A stretch of 64,000 nucleotides of DNA. Source: Rhynchopus sp. YZ270_cl-10. Its lineage: Eukaryota > Euglenozoa > Diplonemea > Diplonemida > Diplonemidae. The stretch spans positions 558,001 through 622,000 of the forward strand of contig OZ037870.1 of assembly GCA_964035575.1 (NCBI GenBank). Direction: 5' to 3'. A model generated the notes under the pieces. That model saw only the letters and a program-made list of their open reading frames with translations, was not told where the DNA came from and did no database searches. Every line of letters starts with the position of its first letter. Position 1 is the first letter of the stretch. This document shows, piece by piece, positions 32,966 through 43,351 of the stretch. A program made the translations under genes and the position numbers.

Positions 32966-33004
<39 letters not shown>

Positions 33005-33014
33005 TACTCAGGTA

Positions 33015-33647
33015 CAGGGTGTTTCCTAATTTGCTTCCGCTTCCGGGGATTTGGAAAAAATTGGCCAGGGAAAAAATTTGCGGGAAAAAATTAGGGACGT
33101 ATTTAAAGTGCTTATGTTTTGGTATTTTCCCGAAAGAAGTATGTTCGCTGTTCTGGATCGCTCCAATCATTCAAATAAAGCAGTTTTCGGGAATTTTTAT
33201 TTTCACCGATGTTGGGTACCGTGCGCCTGCGGCGCTGCCTGTTCCTACCAGTTTCTACAGGCAAACACTTGGCCCCCTTTACCTTACACTGACGGGTTTT
33301 GACTAAAACCAAGGACTTGTCCATTTCGTCAAATTGACCCCACCACAGAACGGACGGATTCCGGAAATGCAAATGCCGATGTTTTCGGGCATTTTCATGT
33401 TTTCAGGATCAGGGAGAGAAAATCTGGGTTGTGGGATTTACCTGGTCCCCTTTTCCTTACACTCATTTTGACCAACACCAAGAACTTGGCCATTTCGGCA
33501 AATTGACCCCACCACAGCGCGGACGGATTCCGGAAATGCCATTCGCGGTGTGTTTTGGGCCTGAAAACCTACCGTTTCTTCAGGGAAAAAATTTGCTTCC
33601 GGATGTCGAAATTTTCCGGAAATTTTCCGAAATTAGGAAACACCCTG
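33015..33647. mobile_element. hAT-like MITE E11 with 8-bp TSD (CTCAGGTA)
   Basis: CAGGGTGTTTCCTAATTT and its exact reverse complement are the ends. CTCAGGTA is duplicated at 33007-33014 and 33648-33655. An 8-bp duplication with CAGGGTG termini is the classic hAT signature. The 633-bp interior has no transposase but carries GGTACCGTGCGCCTGCGGCG (about 33215) and two R1 boxes 169 bp apart (about 33308 and 33477). The hAT transposase remnants at 19-20 kb show the family once had coding members here. Confidence 0.9.
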
Positions 33648-34164
33648 CTCAGGTAGCTACGTAGCCTTCAGGGAGGCAATCGTGTGCTAATACAGAAAGA
33701 AAATTTTTTTTGACCAAACCAACCTATGTCAATGAACCAGCCTGTGTGTATGGGGGTATTATACTAGTATTCTTCGCGAAAATGAGCTATTGTAGCATTC
33801 CTTTACTTTTGGGATGCTATTTTTTTTGTTTTGTTTTTTTGTTTTAAATCTAAACAAAGAAGACGGTGCGTCTCTCCTTCACGAGGCTCATTTCGTTCTT
33901 TTAACTTCCTCCCTTTTTTCTTTTTTGTGTTTTTTGAAAAAAAACTTGGTTTTTGTATTAGTGGAACACCCTCCCCCACCCTTGAGGTTTTAGTTCCTGC
34001 ACTATTCATTCACACCCTTTAAAAAATGGATGTGTGTTTTTCATTCACACACCAACGTTTCTTTGTCCGGGCAACAGTTTCCTGGAGGTACGGAACTGGT
34101 TTCTGATTATCGAAAAAAGATGAAAATGACTGTAAATATTTTCATATAGCTTTGCAAACAACCC

Positions 34165-34263
34165 CCACCTGATTTTTACCCCGCATATAGGCGCGTAAAG
34201 GCGTGTACGGACGGTCCTATACGGCCCTATACGCGCCTCTACGCGGGGTAAAAAATCAGGTGG
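34165..34263. mobile_element. 99-bp hairpin element E8 with 5-bp TSD (AACCC)
   Basis: CCACCTGATTTTTACCCCGC at the left pairs with GCGGGGTAAAAAATCAGGTG at the right. AACCC flanks it at 34160-34164 and 34264-34268. The interior TATAGGCGCG...CGCGCCT continues the fold. It is a complete insertion under 100 bp. Confidence 0.8.
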
Positions 34264-34432
34264 AACCCGCTAAGCTCCGAAGAGAAAAAAATGTGTGTTA
34301 TGTCTGTTACGTGTCAACTATCTTTGAGAATATTTACAAAAAAAAAAACCCCCCCCTTTCCCATTCTCAGTAATCCCATGAGTAAGGCATCCTCGAGATT
34401 GGTGGCAATCCGGCCCATAAAGCGGTCACTTC

Positions 34433-34880
34433 AAGGTGACCAAACACGAGGGGGCTTAGGTTTAATATTATTGACCTTTTTCTTTTTGTCTTTTCCGAAA
34501 AGAAAGATGGGAACATTTTTGATCCCTCCCTCCTCCTATGCTATCAATTTGTTGATGGCATATGTTGAAATACTCTTTTCTGAGACGGTTGGTCACTTCC
34601 TTCTCTTTCTGGCCATTTGTTTTTTTTTTTTTTTTCCTTTTTTCTTTTTCCTTTTTTCTCGTTAAACGGTGCGGTTATATCATGGTAATCCCCTCCCCAT
34701 AGATGCCTGAGAGAGATGCAAGGCTCAGGCTCTTTACCCTTTCTTTATTTTTTTTTTTTTTTCCCCCTCCTTTTTTCCTTTCCAGACTGTTTGAAAAATG
34801 TGATATACCCGGTGAGGCATTCATCTTTCGAGCATTTTTTTTCTGAAGATGTGTTGCACAGGAGAGACACATTCATACAA
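34433..34880 (+). repeat. S1-type hairpins with variant stems
   Basis: 34433-34465 has the ACGAGGGGGCTTAGGTTT form. 34701-34739 keeps the fold with a different stem, GCCTGAG...CTCAGGC, and the tail TCTTTACC. 34811-34828 (GGTGAGGCATTCATCTT) and 34845-34880 (GATGTGT...ACACATTCAT) are weaker members. All are on the gene strand. Confidence 0.45.
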
Positions 34881-35256
34881 TAATTTTTTCTTTCTTTTTC
34901 CCCATTAACGCTTACAAAAAACATTTTGACGATGTCGATTCCAATGCATCTCATTGCGGGATGACATTTGAGTCACATCACACCTCTCTGGTGATTGTCA
35001 ATACAATAATAATGTGTGTGGCGAACCTGCCTGTATTGGATCTTTATTGGCAGCGGAGGCCACACGCCAAACTTCTTTCAACATAGCAACAAGATCCTCC
35101 CCCGTCCCCTATTTTTTTTTGCATCTCCTCTCATGATACCTCAGTGGGGGCATTGTCGCAGACCAATGGATTGTAGTTTTAACGTATCCGAATTATGCCC
35201 ATCCAAAAATCTCAAAAAAACCAAAATTCATATTTTTCAGTACTCCCCACCCCAAA

Positions 35257-38200
35257 ATGAGTCAACGAACACGGAGTCGTTCTGTGGCGATAAAGGAGAT
35301 GGAAGAAGGGGATGCATTTGATGTGCTGGAACCGAAGCGTGAGTCCTTTCATGCGAAGGCACGTGATACAGGGTCGTTGAGCTTTGCTACGATGAACATG
35401 AACTGTGACGTTGGTCCAGATGGCAAGGAGTACGAGACAATGTTGCTCGAAATTGGTGAAAAGATCCGTAACACCGTTACCCACGCTATCGCCGCAGATA
35501 CACGCGAAGATATGCTTGTTTACCTTGAAGACCTCCAGGCTGCTATTCCGCAACACTTCTTTAGCCTTAAAAAGAGGCTGTCTTCGATCCCCAACTTTAG
35601 CCTCGATATTATCAACGAATCCTCGCAGATGAAGAATTGGACTCCACAGACGGTTCTGCTTATGGCGCGGAAGTTTGCAGCCACAACGCAGGAGCTTTCT
35701 GACGAAAAACTTCAGTCCGAAAGTCTTAAGCAAAAAAATGCGTCTTTAGAGCGAGCTCTGAAGAAGAAGAAGGATGAAGTGGCGCAGATCCGGCGTTCCA
35801 TTTATCAAGAATTGGTCATATTGAAGACAAATCAGTGCGGGCAGGACCCTTCTGAGATTATGAGTCTTTTCCAAATGAATGACGACAAAACACAACTCTC
35901 GCAGCTGCGACGGATGCTGGAGGCTGACAAAACAGAAAGCCTCGAACGGCTCAACTCTCTCCACAAAAAATCCGAAAGTATCATGGAAAAGGAACTGCTC
36001 CGCCTTGCCTCCGAGAACAGCCGCCTATCCCAAGCGCACAGCGAAACACAGGAGATGCTGCAACGAACCAACAGTACACGCGAAGAGTTTGGGTCCTTGA
36101 CAATCTCAGATGATGACGAACCATCACCACCACCTGCACCGCCACCTCCACCACCACCTCCAATCGCATCACCACCACCACCCAAACGAACCTCCCTCCG
36201 GCGTATCCCCTCCGAAGACCGAAATCATCGTAATACCGTATCCTCCTCAGAATTTGCGAAGGTAAAGGCCGATAACAACAGACTTAATGCACTACTGAAT
36301 GCAGCGCAGTCTCGTGTTGTGAGGCTGGAGACGCAGATCCAGCGGACAGCGTCTCAGGTTGAAAAGAAAGCGACCATCCCGAAAACCGTTTCTATGCCGC
36401 CAGAACGGCCTGCTTCGGAGAGAAATCAGAAAGCAGCACCGCGTACTGTTCCACAGAAGGTGCCGATCGGTGATGACAACGCCAGCCCTACAAAGCGGAG
36501 AAGACTTCTCAACACAGTCGATGGCGGTTTTGTTGAGAACAAAGAGCTTCGTATGTTTGAATCTGAATCGGATGATGACGCTGTAGATGTGGTACGTGCT
36601 GCAGCAGAAGCGGTCTCTTCACGAACTCCTCTTGTCTTCAACAGCACTACAATCCAATCAGAAGGCACAGCCGAGGACATAACAAGCACCCTCAGCGCAG
36701 TGGAGACGATGCAGAGGGTCACCCCTAGGCCGCCTTCGGGTCATATAGGCATGGCAGTGTTGCTTCCTGCAGAGGAGCTGCCTGGGGCTGAGGTGGAAGG
36801 GGCGGTGTTGGGTGTCGTGCAAAGCGCTGCAGAACGTCATGATGGAATGTTTCTTCGTGACTATCCTTGTAGAGGGGGCTGTGCGGTGGTGACCTCTTCT
36901 CCAAAGCAGGCGGAAACCATTTCAAGCAATGTTCTCACCGAAATTGCAAAGTCTGGTGATACGCTGAGGGTCGCAGTGGGTTCGGGTGATGCACTTCCTG
37001 TCATTACCCCGACCAGGGTGGAGTACCACAGCCCGATGGTGCAGGAGGTAGCGAGGAGGGCTCAGGGGGCGACTCCGAATCAGTTGACCACAAGAACAAA
37101 TCCAGGACAACGCAGCATCGTTCTGGAACAGCCGCACCTTGCTGGGCCGGCCTCGGTTGTGTGGATGCACTGTGGAGCGGTGGTGGATACGCAGGGCGAG
37201 GAGATTGAACGCTGCCATCTTATGGTACGCAGCTGTGCGCATGGCTGTGGTGGAGTCGCAATCGCGTTGACAGGAAACCATGGTGAATGTGCACACGCCT
37301 TTCCATCCGCACCTGCTGCAGTTGCGTTTGCAATGCGCGCAACAGGGTCGCTTCGCACAATCGAAGGCACATCCTTACGTTGGTCTGCCGCAGTGGCTCA
37401 AGCCTCCCTCTTCTTCACTCTCAACGCTAACGGAGCTGCCACCTACCATGGCAAAGCGCTCTCCAAGGCTCGTCTCCTCTCCGAGACGGTCCCTCTAGGC
37501 AACGTCCTCTGCTCCATCTCCGACCCCATAACCACCCTCTCCTACGCACAGTCCCTCATGCCTGCAGGCGAAGTCATCCAAATTCACACCCAAAACAGTG
37601 GGGTATGTTTGCTCACCTCTGAAGCATTGCCAGCACCGACAGATGTTGTGGTGCTTGGAACAACGTTCAGGGCTGATATTGTGGAAGGGCCTCTCCCGCC
37701 TGTTGTAGAATCCGAAGCAGAACTGAACCACGCAGTCGCCGGATTTCTCTTCGAAACGAACACCACCTCGTTCCCTGCAAAATGTGTTGCAGATGCGTGG
37801 AGTATTCTTTGTGTTTTGGCTTCATGCGGTGGTGGCGCTTTGTTTCCAGAAGCGTGTCAACTTCGTGGATGTGCTGTCTTTGCGACCATAGAAGCTGCAT
37901 ACACCTGGGCACTGCGGGCAGCATTGGTATTTGAGGATAGGGATTGGGGGTGTAAGGCACCGCAGCTGTCGTGCTACATCGCGCGTATACGATACGACTT
38001 TGATATGGAGGGAGGGTTGGTGCAAACAGAGGCGACCCTGTCTGCAGAGATCGCACGGCGGGCAGTGCATTGTCCTGGTGCTGTTGTTGTGGAGACGGAG
38101 GAGGTGGCAGCGCACAGCATAGAACTGAATGTGGACCTTCCGTCTGGGCATGCTGCAGAGCGATGGGAGTTTCTCCTTGGGGACCTCAGCAGGAAGGCGA

Positions 38201-41200
38201 CCTTTGTTGCGTCACCATGGCAAGGACGGACGGCAGTCTCTAGGTCGCATCTGACAGAGCCGGGTGACCTGCCTTGCCGTTTAGGGTGTGAAGTGGCGTT
38301 GCCACCTTTGCTACGTTTGGAGCATACTGCCGTGGCAACTGGGGTGTTGACACCGAAGGCAGAGGTGGTGTGGTGTGCCGCGGTAGTGAAAGCAGTGGCG
38401 CAGAAGCTAGGCGGGGCTGTGGCTGTTATGTGCAGTGTGGGGGAGGTGAGCTACGTAGCCTCGTTTCCCAAGGTACCAGATGCATTTGCTTTTGCAATAA
38501 AAATTGTAGATGCCTTGCAATGCGAAGGGCAAGGCAGCAGTCGGCATGTTCTCGATGTTGTGTCATTATTCCGTACACCAGGTGCAATAGAGCAGCTGGA
38601 CGTAAGTGGCTGCATCCTTGATCACTGCGAACCGGACACAATTTTGATGACCAGCGCGACACGTCCGTCCTCTTGCCTGCAGATTGCTGTTCTCAGTGAG
38701 GTGTCCGCAGTGCCGGTGGTCTACACTGCGCCTGGGACGATGGAACGGTGTCACATCTGTGCGTTTACTTTGCCGCCAAAGAAGCTTTCTGTTGGGGTCA
38801 CCTTGGTGGCGGTAGGAGACGCATCGCATACATTGACCCTGCCCCCATCCGTGCCACATGCTGCTCGGGCAGGGTGGTGGCAGGATATTCTGTACCGCAG
38901 GGAGGTGCCACCGATAGGTGCCGACACGTTCACCTATGCGAGCATCACTTCAGTGGCCGCAAAGGACGTCGACCGTGCACATCGGGTGGCGGACGGCCAC
39001 GAAGGCTGCATCGTCCGTGTTGCTGAAGGAGTCCTAGGTGGGGTGTTTCCCTCATTAGCAGCACTCATCTCATTTGTGCTAAACTGTGGCAACGGTGCAG
39101 CGAAATGGAACATCGGGGTCTGCTCTGTGGAGGGCACAGACACGATCACCCTTCATGGGGCTCACGACGCACCATGGTTGGGTGGGCATAAGTGTTCTCT
39201 TGCCGACGCGCTGGCAGGGGCCGCACAGGAAGGGGAAATGCTGTTGCATGGGTTCAAAGAGTTTGATGTGGCGCGTTCAGTGCGGGACAGTGCAAATGTT
39301 ACATGCCCTCCTGGGGTGGTAACGTGTGCACACCTGATTCGGGTCAACCTTTTTCATAGGTCAAACGAGGCTGTACCGCCCATGCCGTTGCTCCCCCCTT
39401 CTGTTGCAACACCACCCGAAGGTTTTGTTGCCTTTGCCTGCATCTCTGCGGATGCAGACTTTGTTCTTCCTGGGAACGACATGGCGGCGAGCCTTGCCAT
39501 CGTACGCTATGCTCTGCACCGCTGCCTACGCGCACACGGCCAAGGTGGTGTCTGCGTCGTTTGGGGCAACGGCACTGCTTTGCTCTGTTGCCCCAACCCG
39601 TCTGCAGCGGTTGCGGTGTGCCTCAGTCTACAGGAGATGTGCCTTGTGGAGTTGGACTGGCCAGAGTCGCTTCTCTCCCACCGCCAGGGACGTGATGTAC
39701 AGCAGAGCGAGCTACAACGAGAAGCAACGTACTCAAACCTCATCCACAGAGGGCTGCGCCTTCGGTGCGCTGTGTGGGTCTCTCAAGCCGCCCAATGTGT
39801 TGCGAACGACGGGGTACTGCAGTACAGCGCAGGATCCTTGCATGGTGCACCCCTCACTGCATATGCAGCTTCTGGGATTATCCTGGTGGAGCCTCGGGCA
39901 ATGGATCTTGTGGATACAACACGACTGCAGTGGGGTGCCTCCCTGGCCCTGCTTGAGGAAGGTGTCACCACACCGCATGGTCCCTGCACCGCCATCCTCC
40001 CCGCCCTCCACCGAGCCCGCAACACCACCCGGCACACCCCGCTCACCCCACCACTCAACCTCTCTGTTGCTGTCTTCACTCCTCCTGAGCCTCGTTGTGG
40101 GTCGTCTCTCACTTTTGTTGGGGTACGTTCCATCGACATCCCTGCTGTCGCTTCTACTCTACGATCCTGCAAAGGGAACAGAATCGTTCTTGATGATCCG
40201 GAGTTTGCTTTGGCATGGTTTGCATCTGGTGCGGATGCGGTGTCGTTTGCAGGGCACCTCGCGCTGGCTGGGGCAGGGTGTGGTGTTTCCTGCGGCAGTT
40301 TTGCTACAGAACATTACACGGGGGGGACCCGGGTTTATGGGACAAATGTGGGGAGATGTCTTCGTCTTGCTGCTATAGCACCGCAGGGGGTAGTATTTGG
40401 TGCATCCAAGGTAGGGTCTTTTACGACAGAGGAGTTTGCGTGGGGACAATCAAAGCATGGAGACATGCTGGTATTAACGCCGCATCAGAGTGATACAACG
40501 CCTCTGAAGACTCCTCTCACACAAAGAACTGCAAGGCGTGCTGAGCGGGCGACACGGAATATACCTAAGGAGTTGAACACCATGATGCTTTGTTTTGTAG
40601 AAGCGCATGGGGTGTCTTTGGTGAAGGTGGCAGGGGTGGTGGCAGACTATGGGTTTGAAGTGAGGAGGGAGGCGAATTATGTGTTGGCGGTGTGCGATGT
40701 TTCAGTGGAGGAGCGGATGTTGGTTGAGGTGGTGCGGGTGACACATGATGTGGGGTCGTCTGCGTCTTCATCTTCGGGGACGAATTCTGTGGTTAAAAGC
40801 ATGCGATTAACTGCAGCAGATCGTTTTGTTATCACCCCAAGCGGTGCGTGTCAGATCTGTGGTCCTACCCCCGCAGCGCTCGCCCTCCGTATCCGCGATG
40901 CTAGTAAAGAAAAGGTTTTTGACCTCACCTTTGGCTGTTATTTTGAGATGCGTCCCGTACCCCACAATGCAGAGGAAGCTACCCTCGTTGCCCTTCACTT
41001 TGCGACGGAGGATGTAAAAGGAGAGGCCTGGGATCTGTCTCTCCGTCTGGCCGCAGGGGATGGTGTTCTCTGCGCAGAGGTGGAAGGCGCGTTGTGTTGG
41101 ATGTTTGCCTTTCGTACGCATGGTGCTGCAGTTGGTTTTGTTACTGCGGTGCGAAGTGTTGTGTATAATGAAGGTGATAGGAGGGATGTGGACTGTGCGA

Positions 41201-42876
41201 CGACCCTGCGGGTGGCAGTGTGTGTGATGGACAGTCCTGGTGCGCTGTCTGAAGATGTTCAGGCATTGGCGTCAGTGGTGCCGCAGTGTGCCTTTGGTGA
41301 GGCGATAGCGTCATCGCGGGTTATGACAGCGCTTTCATTAGAACAGAACAACCCGCCACATCATGTTCAAGGTGCGGTCACCTTTTTTTCTCTCGATATT
41401 GCGGCACCTCGCGATGGGTTTCCCCGTAGACAGCAGTGGGTATACCATGCAGTGCACAACGGTGGGGCAGCTGAATGGAAGGGAGACGAAGTTGACACCC
41501 GAGAGCTGCTGTTGATTATGGATTTGGGGGGGAGGGGTGTGGGGGGTACTGTGCTGCATGATGTCCGCCGTGCGACGGTTGCAGAGGCGTTGCGTCTGTT
41601 TGACTCGGTGCAGGTACATCCTTTTGAGAGGAGTGTGGAGCGTCCGCATCTCAGCTTTTTTCTTGTTGCGGCGACCGATGCGAGGGATATGGCGATTTGG
41701 CTGCATCTTCGCTTTCTTGCACAGCCTTATCCTGTGGATGCATCACCTCCTTCACAGGATAGTACAGAAGCTTGGGATGGCTGGGTTGGAAGCTTCACTG
41801 GACGTGGCGCTACCTGGAGAGGACCTGCCCTGCAGATTTGCATCCGTACTGTGGGCTCTGACTTCACCTCGCTCTCTGGAGCAGAGATGGACGCTTCTAT
41901 GGAGTTGATGCACCGTGCCTGCCTAGGCCACACCTTGGTCAGTGAAGCTGCCTGGTCTGCAATGCGGTCGGATTCACATTCCACAGCATTTCTCCCATTC
42001 CAGGTGCTTCTCGGTGCTACGTCGTTTACTCCGGTGTGGAAGCCTCTTGAAGCAGGACACCTTCTGACCCCGCAGTGTCTAATAGAAAGGGAATGCACCA
42101 CAGGACTGTCCCCGCATATTGCAGTGAACGCAGGGGGTCTCACCTCGCTGCGGCAGGTGGCTGTCGCGGTGAGGGTGTTGGTAGGATTGGTGGTGGGGGT
42201 AAGGGCACCGCAGTGTGCTGCGGATTTTGTTTGTTCAGAATATCTTCGTTCACATGATGTGCAGCGTGACCGTATCTGCCGGGCACTTCTCCTGCAAGAC
42301 ACTGCACCGACTGCGCACAAAGCAAGCGACCTAGAAGACATGGTGCTCGACCTACTGCACTACGCCCTCCGGCAGCTTGCTGCAAACTACTCTCCAGAGC
42401 GTCCAAAAGAAGAAGTATCCCCGCGCAGCGAAGCAGCCCCCATAGAGCAACACACCAACCCATACACGCCATCTGCAATTAACGCGCTGCAGGAGAGGCT
42501 GGCTGCGGCAGAGGAGGTGCAGCCAACACAGCCTGGGGTGGCGAAGAAGCGGGGGGCAGGCGATGGGGGTGCGCAGCATCCCTGGGCACAGCAGTACTCC
42601 GCAAGGCCGTTGACGGCGGGGGTAGGAAAGCTCGCAGCGGCAAGTGTACGGTACACAAAGAAGCGGAGCACCCTGCCAGACATAAAGGAAATGAAGGACG
42701 TAAAAGAGAAGGACATAAAGGCCGATACGGTGGAGGCTGCCGGCCCAGTGCCGCCCGTTCAGCCCCCGGCAACGGAGTTGGACTTTCGTAAGCATGTGTC
42801 TAATTTGAGAACTGAACGGCGGAAAACGATGTTCAGTCCCTTATCGAGCGCAGTGCGCCATGCGCTTGCTTCTTAA
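35257..42876 (+). CDS. Giant protein with about 8-10 degenerate class III cyclase-like modules
   Basis: One uninterrupted frame encodes 2,539 residues. The ATG lies 16 nt after an AG that ends a TATTTTTCAG acceptor-like site. Residues 1-490 are mostly helical or coiled coil, with a proline run (about 288-308) and a basic KRRRLL patch (about 410). From about 494 to 2240 I see repeated modules with the class III cyclase outline: a strand, a helix pair, a G-G-x-(V/A) strand, P-s-x3-A-x-x-F/W-A helix, a hydrophobic L-R-x-x-V strand and a final G-x-x-L-x-A-R/x-L-A...G-x-(I/V)-L segment. Approximate modules are 494-620, 631-765, 795-955, 1018-1142, 1226-1333, 1388-1552, 1615-1728, 1772-1901, 1906-2027 and 2129-2238. 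The clearest are 631-765 (FPSAPAAVAFAM) and 1615-1728 (VYGTNVGRCLRLAAIAPQG). None keeps the F-x-D-I-x-x-S/T and K-T-x-G-D motifs, so catalysis is unlikely. The C-terminal 200 residues are K/P-rich. No signal peptide or membrane helix is visible. A scaffold or regulatory-domain array is my inference. Confidence 0.75.
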   Translation: MSQRTRSRSVAIKEMEEGDAFDVLEPKRESFHAKARDTGSLSFATMNMNCDVGPDGKEYETMLLEIGEKIRNTVTHAIAADTREDMLVYLEDLQAAIPQHFFSLKKRLSSIPNFSLDIINESSQMKNWTPQTVLLMARKFAATTQELSDEKLQSESLKQKNASLERALKKKKDEVAQIRRSIYQELVILKTNQCGQDPSEIMSLFQMNDDKTQLSQLRRMLEADKTESLERLNSLHKKSESIMEKELLRLASENSRLSQAHSETQEMLQRTNSTREEFGSLTISDDDEPSPPPAPPPPPPPPIASPPPPKRTSLRRIPSEDRNHRNTVSSSEFAKVKADNNRLNALLNAAQSRVVRLETQIQRTASQVEKKATIPKTVSMPPERPASERNQKAAPRTVPQKVPIGDDNASPTKRRRLLNTVDGGFVENKELRMFESESDDDAVDVVRAAAEAVSSRTPLVFNSTTIQSEGTAEDITSTLSAVETMQRVTPRPPSGHIGMAVLLPAEELPGAEVEGAVLGVVQSAAERHDGMFLRDYPCRGGCAVVTSSPKQAETISSNVLTEIAKSGDTLRVAVGSGDALPVITPTRVEYHSPMVQEVARRAQGATPNQLTTRTNPGQRSIVLEQPHLAGPASVVWMHCGAVVDTQGEEIERCHLMVRSCAHGCGGVAIALTGNHGECAHAFPSAPAAVAFAMRATGSLRTIEGTSLRWSAAVAQASLFFTLNANGAATYHGKALSKARLLSETVPLGNVLCSISDPITTLSYAQSLMPAGEVIQIHTQNSGVCLLTSEALPAPTDVVVLGTTFRADIVEGPLPPVVESEAELNHAVAGFLFETNTTSFPAKCVADAWSILCVLASCGGGALFPEACQLRGCAVFATIEAAYTWALRAALVFEDRDWGCKAPQLSCYIARIRYDFDMEGGLVQTEATLSAEIARRAVHCPGAVVVETEEVAAHSIELNVDLPSGHAAERWEFLLGDLSRKATFVASPWQGRTAVSRSHLTEPGDLPCRLGCEVALPPLLRLEHTAVATGVLTPKAEVVWCAAVVKAVAQKLGGAVAVMCSVGEVSYVASFPKVPDAFAFAIKIVDALQCEGQGSSRHVLDVVSLFRTPGAIEQLDVSGCILDHCEPDTILMTSATRPSSCLQIAVLSEVSAVPVVYTAPGTMERCHICAFTLPPKKLSVGVTLVAVGDASHTLTLPPSVPHAARAGWWQDILYRREVPPIGADTFTYASITSVAAKDVDRAHRVADGHEGCIVRVAEGVLGGVFPSLAALISFVLNCGNGAAKWNIGVCSVEGTDTITLHGAHDAPWLGGHKCSLADALAGAAQEGEMLLHGFKEFDVARSVRDSANVTCPPGVVTCAHLIRVNLFHRSNEAVPPMPLLPPSVATPPEGFVAFACISADADFVLPGNDMAASLAIVRYALHRCLRAHGQGGVCVVWGNGTALLCCPNPSAAVAVCLSLQEMCLVELDWPESLLSHRQGRDVQQSELQREATYSNLIHRGLRLRCAVWVSQAAQCVANDGVLQYSAGSLHGAPLTAYAASGIILVEPRAMDLVDTTRLQWGASLALLEEGVTTPHGPCTAILPALHRARNTTRHTPLTPPLNLSVAVFTPPEPRCGSSLTFVGVRSIDIPAVASTLRSCKGNRIVLDDPEFALAWFASGADAVSFAGHLALAGAGCGVSCGSFATEHYTGGTRVYGTNVGRCLRLAAIAPQGVVFGASKVGSFTTEEFAWGQSKHGDMLVLTPHQSDTTPLKTPLTQRTARRAERATRNIPKELNTMMLCFVEAHGVSLVKVAGVVADYGFEVRREANYVLAVCDVSVEERMLVEVVRVTHDVGSSASSSSGTNSVVKSMRLTAADRFVITPSGACQICGPTPAALALRIRDASKEKVFDLTFGCYFEMRPVPHNAEEATLVALHFATEDVKGEAWDLSLRLAAGDGVLCAEVEGALCWMFAFRTHGAAVGFVTAVRSVVYNEGDRRDVDCATTLRVAVCVMDSPGALSEDVQALASVVPQCAFGEAIASSRVMTALSLEQNNPPHHVQGAVTFFSLDIAAPRDGFPRRQQWVYHAVHNGGAAEWKGDEVDTRELLLIMDLGGRGVGGTVLHDVRRATVAEALRLFDSVQVHPFERSVERPHLSFFLVAATDARDMAIWLHLRFLAQPYPVDASPPSQDSTEAWDGWVGSFTGRGATWRGPALQICIRTVGSDFTSLSGAEMDASMELMHRACLGHTLVSEAAWSAMRSDSHSTAFLPFQVLLGATSFTPVWKPLEAGHLLTPQCLIERECTTGLSPHIAVNAGGLTSLRQVAVAVRVLVGLVVGVRAPQCAADFVCSEYLRSHDVQRDRICRALLLQDTAPTAHKASDLEDMVLDLLHYALRQLAANYSPERPKEEVSPRSEAAPIEQHTNPYTPSAINALQERLAAAEEVQPTQPGVAKKRGAGDGGAQHPWAQQYSARPLTAGVGKLAAASVRYTKKRSTLPDIKEMKDVKEKDIKADTVEAAGPVPPVQPPATELDFRKHVSNLRTERRKTMFSPLSSAVRHALAS

Positions 42877-43351
42877 AAAGGGGAGGGGGTTGGGTAATGT
42901 TGTTGGAAAAAATATTGTATTTCGTGTGTTGGCATAAAATGTCGGTTTTAAAGGTGAATTGTGGCGTAGATTCATCGGAACACTTTACAACCTCAAATGT
43001 GGTGTGTATCCTTTTAACCTCAAGGGAGCGGCCCTCAGGGCCCTCCTGGTTTTCCCGTCTTCAGGTGGGTGTTATTTTCTATTTGCCATTTATTAAACCA
43101 GTTTCCACTGGCATTTGACGTTTCTTCGTATAAGAAAAGGTATATTCCCCTCCTTTAATAATTGCTCCAAACGCCATTTGATTTATTTGTTGAAAGTGAC
43201 TTCGCATAACCTGTGGAGAAGCAGCCTGCCTGCGTACGCCGATGAACGGTAAGGCGTTAGCACTCTACCCATTCTCTTTGCCCCTTTTTTGTTTTTCTCT
43301 TTCACACACAAAACAGACAACAAAACTACACAAAAAAAAAAAACTAACAAA
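42877..43351. other. Short spacer before HMGR
   Basis: Non-coding, 475 bases. An S2 hairpin lies at 43225-43265 and a pyrimidine-rich stretch follows it up to the AG at 43315-43316, which I take as the spliced-leader acceptor of HMGR. Confidence 0.6.
43225..43265 (+). repeat. S2 hairpin copy 3, just upstream of HMGR
   Basis: CTGCCTGCGTACGCCGATGA is followed by ACGGTAAGGCGTTAGCACT. The outer pairing to GGCGTTAGCAC and the inner CCG...CGG hairpin are kept. It ends about 90 nt before the HMGR start codon. Confidence 0.6.

Larger units (their letters stand above)
32513..35256. other. Spacer between SPX and the giant cyclase-like gene
   Basis: No gene is recognised. Contents are a T35 run (about 32969-33003), the hAT-like MITE at 33015-33647, the 99-bp hairpin element at 34165-34263, S1-type hairpins at about 34433-34465, 34701-34739 and 34811-34880, and pyrimidine-rich stretches. 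The short ORFs are T-rich and non-coding in appearance. Confidence 0.6.

Noticed and set aside
36140-36185. Proline-run region as a separate formin-like gene
   Set aside because: The proline stretch is in frame within the giant protein and is not followed by an FH2-like domain.
41727-42341. 204-codon and other minus-strand ORFs inside the giant gene
   Set aside because: They lie wholly within the 7.6 kb + strand frame and show no domain; ordinary antisense openness in GC-rich coding DNA.
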